DNA of 11,408 bases, taken from an uncultured Ruminococcus sp. (lineage in GTDB: Bacteria; Bacillota; Clostridia; Oscillospirales; Ruminococcaceae). The position numbers and the translations under genes were made by a program. The notes under the pieces are model-generated. The model was not told where the DNA came from. It did not search any database and saw only the letters and a list, made by a program, of their open reading frames with translations. Of this stretch, positions 1 through 8,163 are shown piece after piece (positions within the stretch are counted from its first letter, which is position 1; every line of letters starts with the position of its first letter). The stretch lies in the NCBI GenBank assembly GCA_937898375.1, contig CALEJX010000288.1, positions 1-11,408 of the forward strand, read 5' to 3'.

Positions 1-803
1 TTCGGATCGTCAGTAACAGTTACATCTATTTTGAACTGCTGTATCATTATTCCTTTCAATTTAATATTGTTAAACTTGACATATTCCAAAAACATTTTTA
101 TGAATAATTCCCTGTCAGCGGTATAATCCTTAAAATATGCACACAGATATTTTCCAGCAGGAAGCACGCAGAAATGTCTTGAGCTCTTCATTTCTTCACT
201 ACACATTATCATGGTGTGCCAATTATCCATATTTTCTATCTCGGAAATATCATCAAAATCCATATAAAAGCCTATTCGATCAGAAGCCAAGATCGGCGCA
301 GTTTCATGAAGATGACTTTCAAGGTGCATAAATTCAAATGCAACGGATTCATCACTTTTATCAGATCTATTGAGCTGGGATATGATATATCGTGCTGGAA
401 AATCCTCAAAAGTAAACTTCTCGAGCTCGATATCATTGTCGACAGCCTTATCAATGAAATCTATTTTTTCTTTGATAGTCTCCGCCAGCCTTTGCTTGCT
501 CCGTATCTCCTCCTCAAGAAGCTTATAGTGTTCTTTGAGCATATCTACAGACTTCTTCATATTCCTCTCCGTGAAATATTCTTTTATCTCATTAAGTGAA
601 AAATTCAGGCTGCGCAGTTCAAGTATCGTGCCAAGCTTCTCATATTGCCGTGGATCATAGTATCTGTATCCCGTATCAGGGTCAACATAATCAGCCTTGA
701 AGATCCCAATACTATCATAATACCGCAGTGTTTTTGAAGAAACGCCTCGCCTTTGACCCATTTCTTTTATGGAAAGATATTTCTTTTTTAGTTCCTGATC
801 CAT
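1..803 (-). CDS. MerR-family regulator, BmrR-like with GyrI-type effector domain (3' end cut by window edge)
   Basis: This is an uninterrupted frame of 267 codons that starts at ATG 803 and is still open at the left edge. Residues 10-77 form a MerR winged helix-turn-helix, with the typical TLRYYDSIGIF segment, a DPDTGYRYY wing and an LRSLNFSLNEIKEYF helix. Residues about 80-118 are charged and heptad-like, matching the dimerising coiled coil of the family. From about 125 onward the sequence fits a GyrI-like effector-binding domain (FPARYIISQ, then FCVLPAGKYLCAYF). BmrR-type proteins are about 270-280 residues, so only the last few residues are probably missing. Such proteins are dimers that untwist promoters with 19-20 bp spacers when they bind a ligand, often a hydrophobic cation or drug. 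The start has an AAGGGG ribosome site 8 bases upstream. Only 29 bases separate it from amt, with no terminator, so it is probably the last gene of the opp-amt transcript. The ligand cannot be read from the sequence. Confidence 0.9.
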   Translation of the reverse strand, partial: MDQELKKKYLSIKEMGQRRGVSSKTLRYYDSIGIFKADYVDPDTGYRYYDPRQYEKLGTILELRSLNFSLNEIKEYFTERNMKKSVDMLKEHYKLLEEEIRSKQRLAETIKEKIDFIDKAVDNDIELEKFTFEDFPARYIISQLNRSDKSDESVAFEFMHLESHLHETAPILASDRIGFYMDFDDISEIENMDNWHTMIMCSEEMKSSRHFCVLPAGKYLCAYFKDYTADRELFIKMFLEYVKFNNIKLKGIMIQQFKIDVTVTDDP

Positions 804-832
804 AATGAATACCCCTTTTCGTCAGCAAACTG

Positions 833-2494
833 CTATTCAAGCGCCATTTTGCCCTCTTCGTCAGTTCTGATCTTTATTACATTTTCGACCTCATATACAA
901 AGATCTTTCCGTCTCCGATATTGCCGCTGTACAGCACACGCTTTACCGTGTCTACCAAAAGCCCAAGTGGAACTGTACTGATAACGATCTCGACCTTTAT
1001 CTTTGGAAGCAGATGTGACTTTGCTTCCGAGCCACGATAATAATCGGTGCTGCCCTTTTGTATTCCGCAGCCATTGACATTTGTTACGGTCATACCGGTT
1101 ATATCTATCTCGTCAAGTGCGTCTTTCAGCGACTCAAATTTCGAGCTGTTCATAAGTATAACTACCTTGCGTATCTTTCCGTCAGCTTTATATGCTGAAC
1201 GATCTATAGGCTTTGAGAGGTCTATCTGTGTAACACTCTTGGCATTTCCGTCTGACAGATCTGAAATAAGATCATCTGTCACACTGCCCTGCCAACCATG
1301 TTCTGAGCGGTCAAGACCCATTATCTCAGCCTTTTCAGAAACTCTGATGCCTACCATATGCTTAAGTATAACGAAAAGAAGCGTCATTGCAGCCAATCCA
1401 TATGCAGCAACAGACAAAACGCCAAGAAACTGCACGCCAAGAAAGTTAAATCTACCCGTATAGATAACGCCCTTTTCTACTGAAAACACGCCCGTCATTA
1501 TTGTGCCAAAAGCTCCGCAAAGACCATGAACTGATATTGCGCCAACAGGGTCGTCCACCTTACAGATATGGTCGATAAACTCAATGCCATAGATCATAAC
1601 AAAAGCTGCACCTACGCCCACGAGAAGCGCCGCATAGTGCGGAAGCTGGTCTGCTCCTGCTGTGACGGCAACAAGACCTGCCACAATGCCGTTTAAGGTC
1701 ATCGTTATGTCCGACTTTCCGTATCTTACCCATGTAATTATCATTGCAGATACGGCACATGCTGATGAAGAAAGTATAGTGTTCATAAACACACTGCCGA
1801 TAGCTGCAAGGTCAAATCCGCCCTCAGAGGTCACTACCGAGCCGCCGTTAAAGCCAAACCAGCCCACCCACAGTATAAACGCTCCAAGAGCCGCCAAAGG
1901 TATATTCTGACCCAGTATAGCCCTTGACTTCTTCTTTTTGTCATATTTGCCTATTCGTGCGCCGAGTACTGCAGCACCTGCAAAAGCAGCAGAACCTCCC
2001 AAGAGATGTACGGCGGTTCCGCCTGCAAAATCGTGGAAACCAAGCTGAGCGAGCCAGCCATTAGCGTTCCATATCCAGCAGCCGCTTATAGGATAAACAA
2101 CCGCACTCATAACTGCGGAATAAATAAGATATGACTTGAATGAAGTTCTTTCTGCCATAGCGCCTGAAACGATAGTAGCAGACGTTGCACAGAAAACTAA
2201 CTGCCACGCCATAAATACAGGCTGTGGGATAGCTTGTGAAGCAGCCGAATAATCGCCGTTAGAGAAAAGATCTATCACGCCCGCAACGCCTGTTGTTGCA
2301 CCAAACATTATGCCAAATCCCACGATCCAATAAAAGATCGAGCCGACCGCAAAATCCATAATGTTTTTCATAATAACATTGCAGGAATTTTTCTTTCTTG
2401 TAAAGCCTGTTTCAAGCATTGCAAATCCCGTCTGCATAAAAAACACAAGCACGGTGCATATGGCAAGCCAGATCGTATCCGCTGACATAATCAT
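833..2494 (-). CDS. amt: Ammonium transporter (Amt) with fused C-terminal PII (GlnB/GlnK-type) domain
   Basis: A 553-residue membrane protein. Residues about 5-395 are a full Amt/Rh channel: AMLETGFTRKKN in the first helix, QLVFCATSATIVSGAMAER, HDFAGGTAVH (pore His163), WFGFNGGS (Phe215) and DDPVGAISVHG (pore His323), then the conserved cytoplasmic tail EKAEIMGLDRSEHG. A hydrophilic linker (about 396-440) joins it to a complete PII domain (about 441-553) with GMTVTNVNGCGIQKG, YYRG, LLPKIKVEIV and GDGKIFV. In ordinary systems a separate GlnK plugs the Amt pore when nitrogen is plentiful; here the sensor is built in. Gln479 and Lys530 of the ligand sites are kept, but the position of E. coli GlnB Tyr51 is Ala491, so uridylylation there is impossible. 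The position of Arg101 is Lys541. The frame extends to a GTG at 2521, but that codon abuts a hairpin and has no ribosome site. ATG 2494 has GAAAGGA placed 8 bases upstream and is preferred. No signal peptide is seen. Confidence 0.95.
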   Translation of the reverse strand: MIMSADTIWLAICTVLVFFMQTGFAMLETGFTRKKNSCNVIMKNIMDFAVGSIFYWIVGFGIMFGATTGVAGVIDLFSNGDYSAASQAIPQPVFMAWQLVFCATSATIVSGAMAERTSFKSYLIYSAVMSAVVYPISGCWIWNANGWLAQLGFHDFAGGTAVHLLGGSAAFAGAAVLGARIGKYDKKKKSRAILGQNIPLAALGAFILWVGWFGFNGGSVVTSEGGFDLAAIGSVFMNTILSSSACAVSAMIITWVRYGKSDITMTLNGIVAGLVAVTAGADQLPHYAALLVGVGAAFVMIYGIEFIDHICKVDDPVGAISVHGLCGAFGTIMTGVFSVEKGVIYTGRFNFLGVQFLGVLSVAAYGLAAMTLLFVILKHMVGIRVSEKAEIMGLDRSEHGWQGSVTDDLISDLSDGNAKSVTQIDLSKPIDRSAYKADGKIRKVVILMNSSKFESLKDALDEIDITGMTVTNVNGCGIQKGSTDYYRGSEAKSHLLPKIKVEIVISTVPLGLLVDTVKRVLYSGNIGDGKIFVYEVENVIKIRTDEEGKMALE

Positions 2495-2501
2495 AAGATC
2501 A

Positions 2502-2509
2502 ATCCTTTC
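2502..2509 (-). promoter_or_regulatory. Ribosome binding site deciding the amt start
   Basis: On the minus strand GAAAGGAT lies just ahead of ATG 2494, with 8 bases between AGGA and the start codon. It lies inside the longer frame that begins with GTG 2521, which is the reason for choosing the shorter protein. Confidence 0.6.
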
Positions 2510-2520
2510 AGATAACATCA

Positions 2521-2548
2521 CTGCGGCATAGTATTATAAATGCCGCAG
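2521..2548 (-). other. Perfect 9-bp inverted repeat between oppA and amt
   Basis: The arms CTGCGGCAT and ATGCCGCAG are perfect complements around a 10-base loop, 24 bases after the oppA stop. On the minus strand the stem is followed by TGATGTTATC, not a T tract, so it is not a canonical intrinsic terminator. It may protect or process the 3' end of the opp message. The loop reads TTATAATACT on the minus strand and so contains a perfect TATAAT (2533-2538). A start about 7 bases further on would give amt a leader of about 32 bases. No good -35 lies 16-18 bases upstream (AAATAA or AAAATA), so a promoter here would need an activator or be weak. Confidence 0.6.
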
Positions 2549-2572
2549 CGTGTATTATTTTCATCGTTCAGA

Positions 2573-4195
2573 TCATTTGTTTACCTGAAAATCAGTATAA
2601 GAGAAGTTCCAGAATGACTGAGGACTTGGAGTAAATGTAAACTTGTCGCTGACCGCATAAACCGACTCAGGCGCATAAAGTGGGATATATGCACAATCAT
2701 CAGCCGCTATCTTTGAAGCTTCAATAAAGTATTCCACTCTCTTACTATCGTCAGTTGTTTCGTAAGATTTATCAATAAGTGCGTCAAAATCTGAATTCTT
2801 CCACATTGCCTGATTTGCACATCCCGGCACTGTATTTGAGCTGTGGAACATTGTTTTCAAATTTCCTACAGGATCGAGGTAGTCAGATACCCAGCTCGAG
2901 CCAAACGCCTGATATGGTCTGTTGCCGTTTTCATCTTCATTGAAACCATACAGATAGCTGAAAATATCTGCTGAAAGTATCTCCTTGATATTCATTTTGA
3001 TACCGACCTCACCGACCATAGATTGAATAAGCTCAGCTTCCGGAACATTGGCAGACAAAGTGTAAAAATCAAACTCAAAGCCGTCAGGATACTTTGACTT
3101 AGCAAGATACTCCTTTGCCTTATCATAATCCTGAACTGTGTAATCTTCCATTTCGCTCACTGCTGTATGCCACTTGTCAGGATCCATGTAATACATATTT
3201 TCTGACAGGCAGGTAACATCAAGCTTAGCGGAATATTTTCCACCAATAGACTGCTGAACAAGAGAAGAGTCTATACAGTAAGCAAGCGCCTTTCTTGCGT
3301 TCACATCATCAAACGGCGCAACCTGTGTGTTCAGGGCAACAAATGCCGTAGAAGTCTCAAAATCGTGAATGATATTATAATTGCTCAGTGACTCGTAAGT
3401 CGGAAGAACGTCATTTGTAATTCCAGGTGCAAAATCGATAGTTCCTGACTTTACTGCCAATGCGATAGTGCTGGCGTCTTTCATAACATAGAAATTGATC
3501 TTGTCAATAGCAAGATTATCTGCGCCGCCCCACCAATATTCATTTTTTTCGAGAACTATCTGTGAGTCAGCAGCCCATGATACGAACTTATATGGACCTG
3601 TACCCACTACTGAGCCTTCATTTGTTCCATAAGCGTCACCTTCAGCTTCCACAACAGATTTCTTCAAGATCTGACATGGCGTTGTTGCAGGAACATACTT
3701 CCATGTGCTGTCAGGCTGAGTAAGATGAACAGTGAGCGTTCTTGTTGCCTCATCTACCTCAAAGCTGTCGACGTGTTCAAAAAGATAGCTCATTCCATAA
3801 GCGTCCTCACGCACACGATTTAGAGAATACAACACATCTTCCATTGTAAGATCAGAGCCATCGGAGAACTTTACACCCTCACGGATCTTATAAGTGTATG
3901 TAAGATCGTCCACCTGTTCCCAGCTTTCAGCAAGCGCAGGAACAACATCTGTACCGTCCTGATTAAAATCAAGAAGCGTATCATAGCAATCATACTCTGT
4001 GTATTCATTTACAACAAGGTTTGCGTCAGCAGGGTCAAATGATACAGGCTGATTTGTTGACGCAACATTCAAAACAACAAGTCCGTCTTCATTTGCAGCA
4101 CCTGTTCCGCCTCCTGAAGTATTGCTGCAGCCTGTGATACCTACAGCGAGAAGTAACGCCAACGAACCTGCTAAAAGTTTCCTGTAGTTTTTCAT
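2573..4195 (-). CDS. oppA: Peptide/nickel-type ABC transporter substrate-binding lipoprotein (SBP family 5)
   Basis: A 540-residue extracytoplasmic binding protein. The N-terminus has a positive stretch (KNYRK), a hydrophobic core and the lipobox ITGC, so Cys23 should be lipidated and anchor the protein outside the membrane. A Gly/Ser/Thr-rich spacer (24-38) follows. The family 5 solute-binding fold is recognised from FDPADANLVVNEYTEYDCYDTLL, PALAESWE (86-93), YKIREGVKFSDG (102-113), LTMEDVLYSLNRV, GTGPYKFVSW and the late DDCAYIPLYAPESVYA segment. The length is normal for OppA/DppA proteins. It would deliver its ligand to OppB/OppC encoded just upstream. Family 5 proteins bind oligopeptides, dipeptides, nickel chelates or sugars, and the sequence alone does not settle which. 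AAGGAG lies 8 bases before ATG 4195. It follows oppF by 32 bases with no hairpin between, and is the last gene of the transporter set. Confidence 0.93.
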   Translation of the reverse strand: MKNYRKLLAGSLALLLAVGITGCSNTSGGGTGAANEDGLVVLNVASTNQPVSFDPADANLVVNEYTEYDCYDTLLDFNQDGTDVVPALAESWEQVDDLTYTYKIREGVKFSDGSDLTMEDVLYSLNRVREDAYGMSYLFEHVDSFEVDEATRTLTVHLTQPDSTWKYVPATTPCQILKKSVVEAEGDAYGTNEGSVVGTGPYKFVSWAADSQIVLEKNEYWWGGADNLAIDKINFYVMKDASTIALAVKSGTIDFAPGITNDVLPTYESLSNYNIIHDFETSTAFVALNTQVAPFDDVNARKALAYCIDSSLVQQSIGGKYSAKLDVTCLSENMYYMDPDKWHTAVSEMEDYTVQDYDKAKEYLAKSKYPDGFEFDFYTLSANVPEAELIQSMVGEVGIKMNIKEILSADIFSYLYGFNEDENGNRPYQAFGSSWVSDYLDPVGNLKTMFHSSNTVPGCANQAMWKNSDFDALIDKSYETTDDSKRVEYFIEASKIAADDCAYIPLYAPESVYAVSDKFTFTPSPQSFWNFSYTDFQVNK

Positions 4196-4227
4196 GATAA
4201 ATTCTCCTTTTCATATAAACTTCTATA

Positions 4228-5223
4228 TCAATCCTCTTCATCAGAGTTATGACCTTTTGGATAATGGCAAGCAACAAAGTGTCCGTTGCCCATATCCCTG
4301 AGTTTTGGTGTTCTGTGATCACACAAACCGTGCTTGTAACGGCTGCACCTCGAAGCAAACCGACAACCCTCAGGCACGTCTATGGCAGTAGGGATATCAC
4401 CTTTAAGGATGATCTGCTCCTTTTGCTGAAGCGGATGTTCCTTTGGTTTTGCTGAGATAAGCGCCTGCGTATACGGGTGCATAACGTTTGAATACACCTC
4501 ATCTATAGGACCCATTTCAACGATAACGCCAAGATACACAACAGCTACTCTGTCGCAAAGATGACGGACAACATTCAAGTCGTGTGAAATAAAAAGCATA
4601 GTCTGACCAAGATTTTCTTTAAGGTCAATCATTAGATTAAGTATCTGAGCCTGAACAGAAACATCAAGTGCCGAAACAGGCTCATCAGCCAATACGAACT
4701 TCGGCTCTGACATCAACGCCCTTGCTATCGCCAAACGCTGGAGCTGACCTCCTGAAAGCTCCTTTGGCAGTCTTGAAAGCACATCGTCAGACAGCTTGAT
4801 ATACTTCAAAAGCTCTTTTATCCTATTCTGATAATGTTCATCGGTCATGCCCAGAAATTTTCCATATTCCGCAAACGTCTTTCCAAGACGCTTTTTTGGA
4901 TTGAAAGATGCAAGCGGATTTTGAAAGACCATTTGCATATCCTTTCTCAGGGGCTTCATTTTCTTCTGCGAATATCCGAAAATATCCTGTCCGTCAAAAA
5001 TTATTTCACCTGAATCGCTGCTTTGCAGATTAAGAACACATTTGCCGATCGTGGATTTTCCTGATCCGCTTTCTCCGATAATGCCGAATATCTCGCCCTT
5101 CCTTATATCAAAGCTGACATCATCGCAGGCATGGAGATAGCTTACACCTACCTTTTTGATCGCAGGATTTCCGATCTTGAACCATTTCTTCAAGTGTCTT
5201 ACCTCAAGAATATTTTCAGCCAT
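4228..5223 (-). CDS. oppF: Oligopeptide ABC transporter ATP-binding subunit OppF-like
   Basis: A 331-residue cytoplasmic ATPase, one of two that power the importer. It carries Walker A GESGSGKS (50-57), Q-loop Gln101, signature LSGGQ (156-160), Walker B VLADE with Asp180 and Glu181, D-loop SALD and switch His214. The C-terminal oligopeptide-type extension (about 235-331) has cysteines 287, 293, 301 and 319, in the pattern that binds a [4Fe-4S] cluster in the related DppD/OppD subunits; cluster binding here is inference. The open frame begins at GTG 5232, but that codon overlaps the GGAGG site (5232-5236), which is 8 bases from ATG 5223. The ATG is therefore the likely start. It overlaps the end of oppD by 8 bases, so translation of the two ATPases is probably coupled. 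The symbol follows the usual D-then-F order and the OppF-like N-terminus (LKKWF near residue 11). Confidence 0.92.
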   Translation of the reverse strand: MAENILEVRHLKKWFKIGNPAIKKVGVSYLHACDDVSFDIRKGEIFGIIGESGSGKSTIGKCVLNLQSSDSGEIIFDGQDIFGYSQKKMKPLRKDMQMVFQNPLASFNPKKRLGKTFAEYGKFLGMTDEHYQNRIKELLKYIKLSDDVLSRLPKELSGGQLQRLAIARALMSEPKFVLADEPVSALDVSVQAQILNLMIDLKENLGQTMLFISHDLNVVRHLCDRVAVVYLGVIVEMGPIDEVYSNVMHPYTQALISAKPKEHPLQQKEQIILKGDIPTAIDVPEGCRFASRCSRYKHGLCDHRTPKLRDMGNGHFVACHYPKGHNSDEED

Positions 5224-6217
5224 TCTTTTCACCTCCGTCTGACAGGAAGCACGATACTTCGTGACCTGCCCCGATCGTTTTCAGCGTTGGAAATTCTTTG
5301 CGGCATTTATCCATACATTTATCACATCTCTCCGCAAACGGACAATGGGTGAACTTGCTATACAAAAGCGGCGGCGCTCCGGGGATAGTTGCCATATACT
5401 TTCCTGTATCAGCCTCTTTAGGATTGCTGTTCAAAAGCGCCCTTGTGTATGGGTGAGCCGCATTATCAAAAATATCAAGCACAGAACCTGTTTCGCATAT
5501 CCTTCCAGCATACATTACTGAAACACTGTCACATATTTCAGCCACAACTCCAAGGTTATGAGTAATAAATATTACCGAGGTGTTATTCTCTGCCGCAAGC
5601 TCCTTGATAAGTTTGAGTATCTGAGCTTGTATCGTGACATCAAGAGCTGTTGTCGGCTCATCTGCTATAAGAAGTCTAGGTTTGCAGGAGAGCGCCATTG
5701 CTATCATTACTCTTTGGAGCATTCCTCCGCTCATTTCAAATGGATACTGTTCATAACGCTGTTCGGCAGGAAGTATTCCTACTTTTTCAAACAAAGTAAG
5801 CACATATTCCTTTGCCTCTGCCTTTTTCATTTTTAGCTTTTTTCGCACAAGCTCAGCGATCTGCTCGCCTGCTTTCATTATTGGATCAAGAGATGTCATA
5901 GGGTCCTGAAATATCATTGCAATATCTTTTCCCTGAATAGTCTGCATCTGCTTCTCCGACAGTGAAAGCACATCAACTTCTTTGCCCTCGCCGTCCTTAA
6001 AAAGGATCTCTCCCGAATATCTTGTATGCTTTTCATCATGGAGCCGCATAATAGATTTAGTGGAAACGCTCTTTCCGCAGCCGCTTTCACCCACAACGCC
6101 GTGGATCTCGCCCTCCTTTACGCTAAGGTCTACTCCCTGAACAGCGTAAACTATGCCTCTGACCGTCATAAAATCTACAGACAGATCTTTTATTTCAATT
6201 ACATTCTGCTCGTTCAT
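5216..6217 (-). CDS. oppD: Oligopeptide ABC transporter ATP-binding subunit OppD-like
   Basis: A 333-residue cytoplasmic ATPase that pairs with the OppF-like subunit. Walker A is GESGCGKS (43-50), the Q-loop is at Gln104, and the signature is the OppD-type MSGGMLQRV (162-170) rather than LSGGQ. Walker B is LLIADE (182-187), the D-loop ALD is at 191-193 and the switch His is 220. The C-terminal extension holds Cys292, 298, 301, 305 and 323 (HCPFAERCDKCMDKC), resembling the [4Fe-4S]-binding segment known from DppD. ATG 6217 has AGGTG about 6 bases upstream and starts 20 bases after the oppC stop. Its last codons contain the ribosome site of oppF, and the TGA stop sits inside the first codons of that gene. 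Confidence 0.93.
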   Translation of the reverse strand: MNEQNVIEIKDLSVDFMTVRGIVYAVQGVDLSVKEGEIHGVVGESGCGKSVSTKSIMRLHDEKHTRYSGEILFKDGEGKEVDVLSLSEKQMQTIQGKDIAMIFQDPMTSLDPIMKAGEQIAELVRKKLKMKKAEAKEYVLTLFEKVGILPAEQRYEQYPFEMSGGMLQRVMIAMALSCKPRLLIADEPTTALDVTIQAQILKLIKELAAENNTSVIFITHNLGVVAEICDSVSVMYAGRICETGSVLDIFDNAAHPYTRALLNSNPKEADTGKYMATIPGAPPLLYSKFTHCPFAERCDKCMDKCRKEFPTLKTIGAGHEVSCFLSDGGEKNG

Positions 6218-6237
6218 AAGAACACCTACTTACTTTT

Positions 6238-7140
6238 TTATATTGCTGCCTTTTGACGGCGCTGGATATGGATAAGTCTCTTTTCATACTGTTTGAATGT
6301 CGGAAGCTTTCTCTGTGACGGATCGATATACTCTTGAATACCGTCACTGAAAATATTTACCGCTACGGTCACAAGCATTATGACTATTGCAGGGGCGGCA
6401 AGAAGCACATAATTGTTATAGAAATTCTGCATACCATTTTCAAGAAGAGTTCCCCAATCTGCGTCAGGCGGCTGAATACCAAGACCTAAATAGCTGAGCG
6501 TTGCCATTGCTACGATAGCTGCGCCGATATCCATTGTAAACTGAGCGATCATTGTGGTGATAACGTTTGGAAGAATGTGAAAAAAGATTATCTTCATATC
6601 CGAATATCCCATTGACTTGCAGGCTTCAACATAAACAGCTTTCTTTTCTGTTATGATAAGCGAACGTGCCATTTTTGCTGTCAGCGGTATAAATGCGATA
6701 CCAATGGACATAACGCCTGTGAAATTTCCTCTGCCGAAAATTGCGATAAGTATGAATGAAAGAAGCAGAGACGGTATGGAACAGACAACGTCCCAGATCC
6801 TCATTATAACTGCGTCGATCTTTCCGTCGTAATATCCGCATATAAGACCAATAGGTACTCCGATGACCACCTCAAAGGCAACTATGAGAAAAGCATTGAG
6901 CATAGAGCTTTTTGCACCCATTATAAGTCTTGATAAAAGATCTCGTCCAAGCTTGTCCGTGCCTAAAATATGCCCTTTTGAGAAAGCAGGAAGAAAACAG
7001 GATCGTGGATCGACTTCATTTGGATCATACGGAACAATGACATTTGCACCAATAGCAGCAGCTATTGCTATAAGTATCACTATTCCTGAAATGACAGTTT
7101 TCGGAGTAAAGAACTTTCCCACCTTTGAACGTTTAGCCAT
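6238..7140 (-). CDS. oppC: Oligopeptide ABC transporter permease OppC-like
   Basis: A 300-residue inner-membrane permease of the DppC/OppC family. After a short cytoplasmic N-terminus comes a first helix (about 15-36), then the family hallmark LGTDKLGRDLLSRL (59-72) and five further hydrophobic stretches. The EAA loop that docks onto the ATPase is YVEACKSMGYSDMKIIFFHILPN (170-192), split by its conserved Gly177. LSYLGLGIQPPDADWGTLL (225-243) and IQEYIDP near the end are also typical. The C-terminal tail after residue 275 is basic and about 25 residues longer than the usual end after the DP motif. ATG 7140 has GGGAGG 8 bases upstream. The gene starts 13 bases after oppB, and the ribosome site fills that gap. 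Confidence 0.93.
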   Translation of the reverse strand: MAKRSKVGKFFTPKTVISGIVILIAIAAAIGANVIVPYDPNEVDPRSCFLPAFSKGHILGTDKLGRDLLSRLIMGAKSSMLNAFLIVAFEVVIGVPIGLICGYYDGKIDAVIMRIWDVVCSIPSLLLSFILIAIFGRGNFTGVMSIGIAFIPLTAKMARSLIITEKKAVYVEACKSMGYSDMKIIFFHILPNVITTMIAQFTMDIGAAIVAMATLSYLGLGIQPPDADWGTLLENGMQNFYNNYVLLAAPAIVIMLVTVAVNIFSDGIQEYIDPSQRKLPTFKQYEKRLIHIQRRQKAAI

Positions 7141-7153
7141 TATACATTCCTCC

Positions 7154-8098
7154 CTACTTCATCTCAACACGGGGGTCAACCACTGCATAGAGAATATCCA
7201 CAACAAAACTCATTATAAGATATGAAACAAGCATTACAAGCACAAGCACCTGTACTATCGGGTAGTTGTTCTGCTGGATACCTGTTACCAGCATACCGCC
7301 GATACCAGGAAGCGAGAATATCTGTTCAATAAGGACCGTTGAACCGATAGCTCCTGCAAACATATATCCTGCTACTGTAAGGACAGGTATCACGGCGTTA
7401 TGAAAAGCATGTTTGAATGTTTTATTGAACTTGCCGAGACCCTTTGCCTTTGCGGTTATCATATATGGCGCTTGAAGCTGGGATATCATGCTGCTTCGTG
7501 TAACTCTTCCCAGTGTTGCAACAAGTCCAACCGCCATTATGATACCCGGAACAGATATCCTTGATATAAACTCTGCTGTATTAGAATAAGTTCCTATGAA
7601 GCTGTATCCAGGTACATATTTTGAAAGAAACAGGATAGCAAGAATACTCAACACAAACGTCGGGATACTTGAAAGCACCAGCATAAGAGTAGATAGCGCT
7701 GAATCCATCCACGTTCCTCTCTTCATTGCCGCCAGAACACCTATCAGAATAGCTATCACTGTTCCTAATATCGTTGAGAAAAGCACAAGACCTATTGTTA
7801 TCGGTATCCTGTCTATTATCTGGTTGAGTATCGGCTGCTTTTGAACGTAATCTATTCCAAGATCGCCATGTAAAATGCCTTTGAGCCAAATAATGTACTG
7901 CTTCAGCAGCGGCTCATCAAGGTTGAACTGCTCTGTATATTGTTGCTGAAGTTCAGGTGTTGACTGCTTGTTACCTATGATAACAGTCAGCGGAGATGTT
8001 GGATTAAGTCTTAACGAAAAGAACACCAACAACGAAACCAGAAAGGTTATAACAACTATCTGTATCAATTTTTTCATAATGTATTTTACATAAGCCAT
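7154..8098 (-). CDS. oppB: Oligopeptide ABC transporter permease OppB-like
   Basis: A 314-residue inner-membrane permease, first gene of the transporter operon and partner of OppC. Hydrophobic helices lie near residues 10-28, 100-123, 134-158, 182-200, 230-248 and 280-305. The EAA loop TAKAKGLGKFNKTFKHAFHNAVIPVL (215-240) and the FSLPGIGGML segment (251-260) identify the DppB/OppB family, and the terminal VDPRVEMK matches its usual end. The periplasmic part between helix 1 and 2 (about 30-95, HGDLGIDYVQKQPI) is normal for the family. ATG 8098 has AAGGG 8 bases upstream. The leader from the predicted promoter is about 60 bases, AT-rich, with no convincing structured element. Confidence 0.93.
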   Translation of the reverse strand: MAYVKYIMKKLIQIVVITFLVSLLVFFSLRLNPTSPLTVIIGNKQSTPELQQQYTEQFNLDEPLLKQYIIWLKGILHGDLGIDYVQKQPILNQIIDRIPITIGLVLFSTILGTVIAILIGVLAAMKRGTWMDSALSTLMLVLSSIPTFVLSILAILFLSKYVPGYSFIGTYSNTAEFISRISVPGIIMAVGLVATLGRVTRSSMISQLQAPYMITAKAKGLGKFNKTFKHAFHNAVIPVLTVAGYMFAGAIGSTVLIEQIFSLPGIGGMLVTGIQQNNYPIVQVLVLVMLVSYLIMSFVVDILYAVVDPRVEMK

Positions 8099-8163
8099 AA
8101 TAACACCCTTTTCTCTAAAAATGAATTTTTTAATTTTAAATCCTTCAAATTTATCTTGACTAT

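Noticed and set aside
216..599. Plus-strand open frame of 127 codons opposite the MerR-type gene
   Set aside because: It lies antisense to a clear MerR/GyrI coding frame and its translation resembles no family.
2495..2521. Longer amt start at GTG 2521
   Set aside because: It abuts the hairpin, has no ribosome site, and ATG 2494 has a well-placed GAAAGGA.
8099..8157. Possible riboswitch or structured leader ahead of oppB
   Set aside because: The leader is only about 58 bases, AT-rich, and shows only trivial short pairings.
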